In this document: piece by piece, positions 59,153 to 64,000 of the stretch
Position numbering within the stretch: the first letter of the stretch is position 1
How the letters are laid out: every line of letters starts with the position of its first letter
Assembly (NCBI RefSeq): GCF_014203425.1
Contig: NZ_JACHJC010000001.1
Location: 2,914,001 to 2,978,000, forward strand
Reading direction: 5' to 3'
Length of the DNA: 64,000 nucleotides
Source of the DNA: Micromonospora echinospora
GTDB lineage: Bacteria; Actinomycetota; Actinomycetes; Mycobacteriales; Micromonosporaceae
Notes under the pieces: model-generated
The model's input: only the letters and a program-made list of their open reading frames with translations
What the model was told of the DNA's origin: nothing
The model's database searches: none
Translations under genes and position numbers: made by a program

Positions 59153-60808
59153 ATGCGCCATCAAGACCCGTCCGAGGCCGCCGGCCCGACACCCGCACTG
59201 AGCCGGCGCGCCGTCGTCGCCGGCTCCCTGGCCGCCGCTTCGGTCCCGCTGCTCGGCGGCGGCCCCGCCTGGGCCGCGGCGTCCCCGACGACCTCGCTCC
59301 TGGTGCCGGCGGACCCGGTCATCGACCCGGCCCTGGAGATCGGCCCGCCGGGGCCGGTCGAGCCACTGCCGGAGGTGTCCGCGATCCCGGCCCGGGACGT
59401 GCCCCGGCTCGCCCCGCGCGCGGCGTCCACGCCGGGCGCCGGCCGCGTCGGCGGACCGACCCGCCGGTACGCCGCCACGGCGTCGGTGCCGTTCCAGTTC
59501 CGGTACGACGACTTCGAGATCCGGGAACTGCCGATCGGCATCGAGCCCTACCACATGACCTCGCCGGTCCCGCTCGTCGATCCCGGCGTGCACGACTCCA
59601 CCGGGGTGCGCATGGCGCGCCTCGGCGGCCGGCTCTACGACCACCCGGTCGCGCAGGCGCAGTACGGCCTGCACCTGATGGAGGCTCACCGGATCACCGG
59701 GAACCAGACGTACCTGAACCGGGCGAAGCTGCAGGCGCAGCGCCTGATCGACCGCCGCACCCTGCGGTCCGGCGCGTGGTTCTATCCGTACCCGTTCGAC
59801 CACCGGCTGCACGGCGGCCCCGACCTCTACCCGGCGCCCTGGTACTCGATGATGGCCCAGGGGCAGGCGCTGAGCCTGTTCACCCGGCTCTACCAGCGCA
59901 CCGGCGAGACGAAGTGGAAGGGCGCCGCGGACGCCACCTTCGCCTCGTACCTGCTGCCCGCGGCGGCCGGCCAGCCGTGGGGCGTGTACGTGGTCGACGG
60001 TCTGCTGTGGCTGGAGGAGTACCCGCACCCGAAGGCGGTCCGCGGAGACCGCACCTACAACGGGCACATGTTCTCCGCGTACGGCCTCTACGACTACTGG
60101 GTGCTCACCCGCAACGCCGACGCCAAGCTGATGCTGCAGGGCGCGATCACCACCTACCGGGACGTGTGGGAGCAGGCCCGGGTGCGGCACTGGCGCAGCC
60201 GCTACTGCCTGACCCACGGCATCGACGCCGGCCAGTACCACTCCACCCACATGTTCCAGTTCGTCCAGCAGTACGCCATCACCGGTGACACGTACCTGGC
60301 CCAGCTCGCCGACCTCTGGTACACCGACTACCCGCCCTACGGTGTGAAGGGCAACATCCGGTTCTCCTCCGGCACGCACACGGCGTACAAGTTCAACAGC
60401 GCCGGCACGGTGACCGCGCGGACGAAGATGACGCTGGCCCGCGCCAGCGCCGCGCCGTCCGGCGACCGCGTGAAGATCATGCGCCAGACCGGGATCTGGT
60501 ACGCGATCACCGCCGGCACCCTGACCGGCTACTACGTGCAGGAGTACTCGCCCTACCGGTACCAGGTCGGCATCTGCGCCGGGTTCGGCTACAAGCTGCA
60601 CCGGCCCGGCACGATAGCTGTCGACGCTCCACCGGCGTACTCGATCGACGCCGCCGGGCTGATGAAGTCGGTGCCCACCACCTACCGGATCGGTGACCCG
60701 GTGGCGATCGACGGCCGCTCGGTGCTCAACGGCCGCGAGCACGTCCGCCTCGTCGAAGGGCCGTACGCCGGACGCTGGCTCGGCTTCGGCGCGGTGATCC
60801 GCCGCTGA
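59153..60808 (+). CDS. Tat-exported D-glucuronyl C5-epimerase-like protein with C-terminal SH3-like modules
   Basis: A 551-aa protein. A Tat signal (LSRRAVVAGSLAAASVPLLG, then GPAWA) spans about 16-42. A Pro-rich stretch follows. The central alpha/alpha-toroid (about 130-400) matches the glucuronyl C5-epimerase C-terminal domain: WYSMMAQGQALSLFTRLYQR, YVVDGLLWLEEYPHP and YNGHMFSAYGLYDYWVLTRN. From ~420 on, two small beta-rich segments (GDRVKIMRQTGIWYAITAGT; VAIDGRSVLNGREHVRLVEG) look like SH3-type or wall-binding modules. Such epimerases convert glucuronate to iduronate in polysaccharides; the bacterial substrate is unknown. GGGAGG lies 5 nt before the ATG. It is monocistronic, ending at a strong convergent terminator. 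Confidence 0.8.
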   Translation: MRHQDPSEAAGPTPALSRRAVVAGSLAAASVPLLGGGPAWAAASPTTSLLVPADPVIDPALEIGPPGPVEPLPEVSAIPARDVPRLAPRAASTPGAGRVGGPTRRYAATASVPFQFRYDDFEIRELPIGIEPYHMTSPVPLVDPGVHDSTGVRMARLGGRLYDHPVAQAQYGLHLMEAHRITGNQTYLNRAKLQAQRLIDRRTLRSGAWFYPYPFDHRLHGGPDLYPAPWYSMMAQGQALSLFTRLYQRTGETKWKGAADATFASYLLPAAAGQPWGVYVVDGLLWLEEYPHPKAVRGDRTYNGHMFSAYGLYDYWVLTRNADAKLMLQGAITTYRDVWEQARVRHWRSRYCLTHGIDAGQYHSTHMFQFVQQYAITGDTYLAQLADLWYTDYPPYGVKGNIRFSSGTHTAYKFNSAGTVTARTKMTLARASAAPSGDRVKIMRQTGIWYAITAGTLTGYYVQEYSPYRYQVGICAGFGYKLHRPGTIAVDAPPAYSIDAAGLMKSVPTTYRIGDPVAIDGRSVLNGREHVRLVEGPYAGRWLGFGAVIRR

Positions 60809-60813
60809 CCGGA

Positions 60814-60843
60814 CCGCCGCGCCGGCGTCGGCCGGCGCGGCGG
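60814..60843. terminator. Bidirectional terminator between the epimerase gene and hrpA
   Basis: CCGCCGCGCCGGC (60814-60826), loop GTCG, GCCGGCGCGGCGG (60831-60843): a perfect 13-bp stem with a tetraloop. It fills the 36-nt gap between two convergent stop codons, so it can serve both genes. There is no U-tract. Confidence 0.75.
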
Positions 60844-60844
60844 C

Positions 60845-63800
60845 TCAGCGGCCCTCGGCGTCGTCCATGGCCCGGTAGATGCGCTGCTCGGAGACCGGGT
60901 ACGGGGTGCCGAGGGCCTGCGCGAACACGTTCACCCGCAGCTCCTCGATCATCCAGCGGATCTGCCGGGCAGCCGCCGCCTGGCGCCGGGCGGGCGGCAG
61001 CGCCGCGAGCATGTCCTGGTACTCCTTCTGCACCACGGCGATCCGGTCCTGCTGAGACTTGTCCCGCTGCGGGTTGCCGGGCAGCCGGTCCAGCCGCCGC
61101 TCGATCGCGGTCAGGTAGCGCAGCAGGTCGGGCATGCGCGCGTAGCCGGCCTCGGTGATGAAGCCCTTGTGCACCAGGCCGGTGAGCTGGTTACGGATGT
61201 CGGCCAGCGCGGCCACCACCGCGAGGTTCCGGGTCGCGCCGAGCCGCTGCTCCACCGCGTACGCGGCGGCCAGCACCCGCCGGACCCGATCCATCACCTC
61301 GACGACCGTGTCCACCAGGTCGGCCCGCACCTTGTCGCGCAGCGCGGCGAAGCCCTCGGCGTCCCAGGCCGGGCCGCCCGCGTCGCCGATCAGCTTGTCG
61401 ATCGCCGCCCCGGCCGCGTCCTCGATCAGCTCCGGCACGCTGCCGTGCGGGTTGCGGGACAGCGCCAGCTTCGCCTCGTTGCTCAGCCGCCCCTGAAGGA
61501 ACTTCGCCGGTGACGGCAGCGTCAGCCGCAGCAGTCGCCGGGTGCCCGCCCAGTGCGCGGCCTCCTGTTCGGCGGCCGAGTCGAACACCTTCACCCCGAC
61601 GGTGGCGCCCTCGTCCACCAGCGCCGGGTACGCGGTCACCGCGAAGCCGGCGCGGACCTGCTCGATGGTGCGCGGCAGCGCGCCGATCGACCACTCGGTC
61701 AGGCCGGAACGTGCGACGTCCGGCGCGGCGGCGGCCACGACCTGGCGTACCTCCTGGCGCAGCTCGCGTTGCAGCGCCGGCAGGTCCTTGCCCTCGGCGA
61801 CCGGCTTGTCGTCGTCGCCGAGCACCCGGAACGTGACCCGCAGGTGCGGCGGCAGCCTGTCCAGGTCCCACGCGTCCGCCGGGACCGTCACCCCGGTCAT
61901 CCGGCGCAACTGCCGGGTCAGCGCGGCCAGCAGCGGCTCCTCGCCCGGCGTGATCGCGGCCAGCGCGGCCCGCGCGTAGTCGGGCACCGGCACGAAGTTG
62001 CGCCGCACAGGCTTGGGCAGCGACCGGATCAGCGCGACGACAAGCTCCTCGCGCAGCCCCGGCACCTGCCAGTCGAAGCTCTCCGCCGGCACCTGATTGA
62101 GCAGCGGCAACGGGATGTCCACAGTGACGCCGTCGGCGGGCGCGGTCGGGTCGAACGTGTACGTCAGCGGCAGCGTCACGCCGTCGGCCCGCCACTCGTC
62201 CGGGTAGTCCTCCTCGTCCACCCCGCCGCGACCGTCGTTGACGAGCAGCTCGCGGGTGAACGTGAGCAGGTCCGGCTGCTCCCGGCGGGTCTTCTTCCAC
62301 CAGGAGTCGAAATGCCGGCCGGAGACCACGTCGGCGGGGATGCGCTGGTCGTAGAAGGCGAAGATGCTCTCGTCGTCGACCAGGATGTCGCGCCGCCGGG
62401 CCCGGTTCTCCAGCTCCTCGATCTCGGTCAGCAGTCGCTGGTTGTCCCGCCAGAAGTGGTGGTGGGTCTGCCAGTCGCCCTCCACCAGGGCGTGCCTGAT
62501 GAACAGCTCCCGGCTCAGCGCCGCATCGATCCGCCCGAAGTTCACCTTGCGGGAGGTGACGAGCGGGATGCCGTACAGCGTGACCTTCTCGTAGGCCATC
62601 ACCGCGGCCTGCTTCTTCTCCCAGTGCGGCTCGCTGTAGCTGCGCTTGACCAGGTGCTGGGCCAGCGGCTCGACCCACTCCGGCTCGACCCGCCCGGCCA
62701 CCCGGCCCCACAGCCGCGACGTCTCCACTAGCTCGGCGGCCATCACCCAGCGCGGCGGCTTCTTGAACAACGCGGATCCGGGGAAGACGGCGAACTTCGC
62801 GCCCCGCGCGCCCAGGTATTCGTGTTTCTGCGCGTCCTTGAGGCCGAGGTGCGACAGCAGGCCGGGCAGCAGCGACTGGTGCACCTTCGGGGTGTCGATC
62901 TCCTCCGGCAGGTCGGCGCCGGCGCCGCGCCGGCCCTCACCCATGTCCGAGGTACGCAGGACCTGGCGCAACTGGCTGACGATGTCCTGCCACTCGCGTA
63001 CCCGCAGGTAGTTGAGGTATTCGGCCTTGCACATCCGGCGGAACGCGCTGGAGGACAGCTCCCGCTGCTTCTCCCGCAGGTAGCGCCACAGGTTCAGGTA
63101 CGCGACGAAGTCCGACTCTTTGTCGGCGAACCGGGCGTGCGCCTGGTCGGCCTGGGCCTGCTTGTCGGCCGGGCGTTCGCGCGGGTCCTGGATGGACAGC
63201 GCGGCGGCGATCACCACCACCTCGGTGGCGCAGCCGTTGCGCTCGCCTTCCAGGACCATCCGGGCCAGCCGGGGGTCGACCGGGAGCTGCGCCAGCCGGC
63301 GGCCCAGCGCGGTGAGCCGCTTCGCCGGGTCGGTCTCGGCCGGGTCGAGCGCGCCCAGCTCGTGCAGCAGGTTGACGCCGTCGGTGATGTTGCGCCGGTC
63401 CGGCGGGTCGATGAACGGGAACGCGGCGACGTCGCCGAGCCCGATCGCCGTCATCTGGAGGATGACCGAGGCCAGGTTGGTACGCAGGATCTCCGGGTCG
63501 GTGAACTCGGGCCGGGAGTCGAAGTCCTGCTCGTCGTAGAGGCGGATGCAGATACCGTCCGAGGTACGCCCGCAGCGGCCCTTGCGCTGGTTGGCGCTGG
63601 CCTGCGAGACCGGCTCGATCGGCAGCCGCTGCACCTTGAGCCGGCTGGAGTAGCGGGAGATCCGGGCGGTGCCCGGGTCCACCACGTACTTGATACCCGG
63701 CACGGTCAGCGAGGTCTCCGCGACGTTGGTGGCCAGCACCACCCGGCGGTTGCTGTGCGCGGCGAAGACCCGGTGCTGCTCGGCGGTGGAGAGCCGGGCG

Positions 63801-64000
63801 TACAGCGGCAGGATCTCGGTGCCGAGCAGCGACCGCTTGGACTGCACCAGCTTGCCCAGCGCGTCGGCGGTGTCCCGGATCTCCCGCTCGCCGCTGAGGA
63901 ACACCAGGATGTCGCCCGGCCCCTCGGCGGCCAGCTCCTCGACCGCGTCGCCGATGGCCTGGATCTGGTCCCGGACGTTCTCCTCGTCGGCCTCGTCCTC
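60845..64000 (-). CDS. hrpA: ATP-dependent RNA helicase HrpA, 5' end outside window
   Basis: 1,051 residues of a DEAH-box helicase are visible; the reading frame continues past the window edge. The visible part starts in RecA-like domain 2 (GDILVFLSGEREIRDTADAL, then LATNVAETSLTVPGIKYVVD, motif V, and QRKGRCGRTSDGICIRLY, motif VI). It continues with the HA2/ratchet and OB-fold region (LHELGALDPAETDPAKRLTA; FPGSALFKKPPRWVMAAELV) and a long C-terminal DUF3418 domain to the end. Motifs I and II (Walker A, DEAH) must lie upstream. HrpA family members resolve stalled or collided ribosomes on mRNA in E. coli. Full-length proteins are about 1,300 aa, so roughly 250-300 residues are missing. Confidence 0.95.
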   Translation of the reverse strand, partial: EDEADEENVRDQIQAIGDAVEELAAEGPGDILVFLSGEREIRDTADALGKLVQSKRSLLGTEILPLYARLSTAEQHRVFAAHSNRRVVLATNVAETSLTVPGIKYVVDPGTARISRYSSRLKVQRLPIEPVSQASANQRKGRCGRTSDGICIRLYDEQDFDSRPEFTDPEILRTNLASVILQMTAIGLGDVAAFPFIDPPDRRNITDGVNLLHELGALDPAETDPAKRLTALGRRLAQLPVDPRLARMVLEGERNGCATEVVVIAAALSIQDPRERPADKQAQADQAHARFADKESDFVAYLNLWRYLREKQRELSSSAFRRMCKAEYLNYLRVREWQDIVSQLRQVLRTSDMGEGRRGAGADLPEEIDTPKVHQSLLPGLLSHLGLKDAQKHEYLGARGAKFAVFPGSALFKKPPRWVMAAELVETSRLWGRVAGRVEPEWVEPLAQHLVKRSYSEPHWEKKQAAVMAYEKVTLYGIPLVTSRKVNFGRIDAALSRELFIRHALVEGDWQTHHHFWRDNQRLLTEIEELENRARRRDILVDDESIFAFYDQRIPADVVSGRHFDSWWKKTRREQPDLLTFTRELLVNDGRGGVDEEDYPDEWRADGVTLPLTYTFDPTAPADGVTVDIPLPLLNQVPAESFDWQVPGLREELVVALIRSLPKPVRRNFVPVPDYARAALAAITPGEEPLLAALTRQLRRMTGVTVPADAWDLDRLPPHLRVTFRVLGDDDKPVAEGKDLPALQRELRQEVRQVVAAAAPDVARSGLTEWSIGALPRTIEQVRAGFAVTAYPALVDEGATVGVKVFDSAAEQEAAHWAGTRRLLRLTLPSPAKFLQGRLSNEAKLALSRNPHGSVPELIEDAAGAAIDKLIGDAGGPAWDAEGFAALRDKVRADLVDTVVEVMDRVRRVLAAAYAVEQRLGATRNLAVVAALADIRNQLTGLVHKGFITEAGYARMPDLLRYLTAIERRLDRLPGNPQRDKSQQDRIAVVQKEYQDMLAALPPARRQAAAARQIRWMIEELRVNVFAQALGTPYPVSEQRIYRAMDDAEGR

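Overview
The window looks like a chromosomal segment of a high-GC actinomycete, most likely Micromonospora or a close relative. Support: GC is about 72% with strong third-position G/C bias; GTG starts and 4-nt GTGA overlaps are common; a tandem GTTAAGAAGGGGCCCTTCCT repeat (a type I recall from Micromonospora and Salinispora) sits at the 3' end of glgA; and many genes appear leaderless, with a TANNNT -10 box 6-7 nt before the start codon. The species is inferred, not proven. No rRNA, tRNA, CRISPR array, transposase or phage gene was seen.

Layout. (1) 1-10.3 kb: alpha-glucan metabolism (glgE fragment, glgA/glgM, glgC, pgm). It is interrupted by a steroid- or terpenoid-type redox cassette (3-hydroxysteroid dehydrogenase-like SDR, KstD-like dehydrogenase, Old Yellow Enzyme, TetR) and a methyltransferase. 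(2) 10.3-11.2 kb: NAD kinase. (3) 11.3-21.1 kb: a Wzx/Wzy-type surface polysaccharide locus in two converging arms, with glycosyltransferases, an initiating PglC-like sugar transferase, two PLP aminotransferases and a FemAB/GNAT-like protein. (4) 21.3-31.1 kb: a decayed DUF389 gene, a large palindrome, tex, dgt, a GNAT acetyltransferase, a metallo-beta-lactamase-fold hydrolase, a frameshifted SDR and a zinc alcohol dehydrogenase. (5) 31.1-54.5 kb: a catabolic island, described below. (6) 54.6-58.1 kb: sdhC-sdhA-sdhB with a divergent LysR gene. (7) 59.1-64 kb: a Tat-exported glucuronyl C5-epimerase-like protein and the 3' part of hrpA.

The catabolic island is the most striking region. It encodes two latex-clearing proteins (Lcp, rubber oxygenase). 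Both keep residues at the spacing of LcpK30 Arg164/Lys167/Thr168/His198. A 209-codon remnant of a molybdenum hydroxylase large subunit (OxiA/IorB type) follows the first lcp, which resembles the lcp-oxiAB order known from Streptomyces sp. K30. Nearby are an MpaB-family oxygenase, an SDR, a long-chain acyl-CoA synthetase, thiolase plus FadB, a long-chain alcohol oxidase-type GMC protein, two acyl-CoA dehydrogenases, an aldehyde dehydrogenase, an enoyl-CoA hydratase, an alpha-methylacyl-CoA racemase with all three catalytic residues, and an LLM-family oxidoreductase. Together these could cleave polyisoprene or a similar isoprenoid outside the cell, oxidise the oligo-isoprenoid aldehydes to acids, activate them to CoA esters, epimerise the 2-methyl branch and run beta-oxidation. 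The pathway is inferred from gene content.

Regulation of the island looks layered. There are two consecutive ~400-aa proteins that are each two TetR repressors fused head to tail, one GntR/FCD regulator and one ordinary TetR. Candidate operators include a TTCTTGA-N15-TCAAGAA dyad before the thiolase operon, a GTGAAACA-N13-TGTATCAC dyad between lcp1 and the SDR, and a TATCAAATGTCA element shared by the aldehyde dehydrogenase and GntR/hydratase promoter regions.
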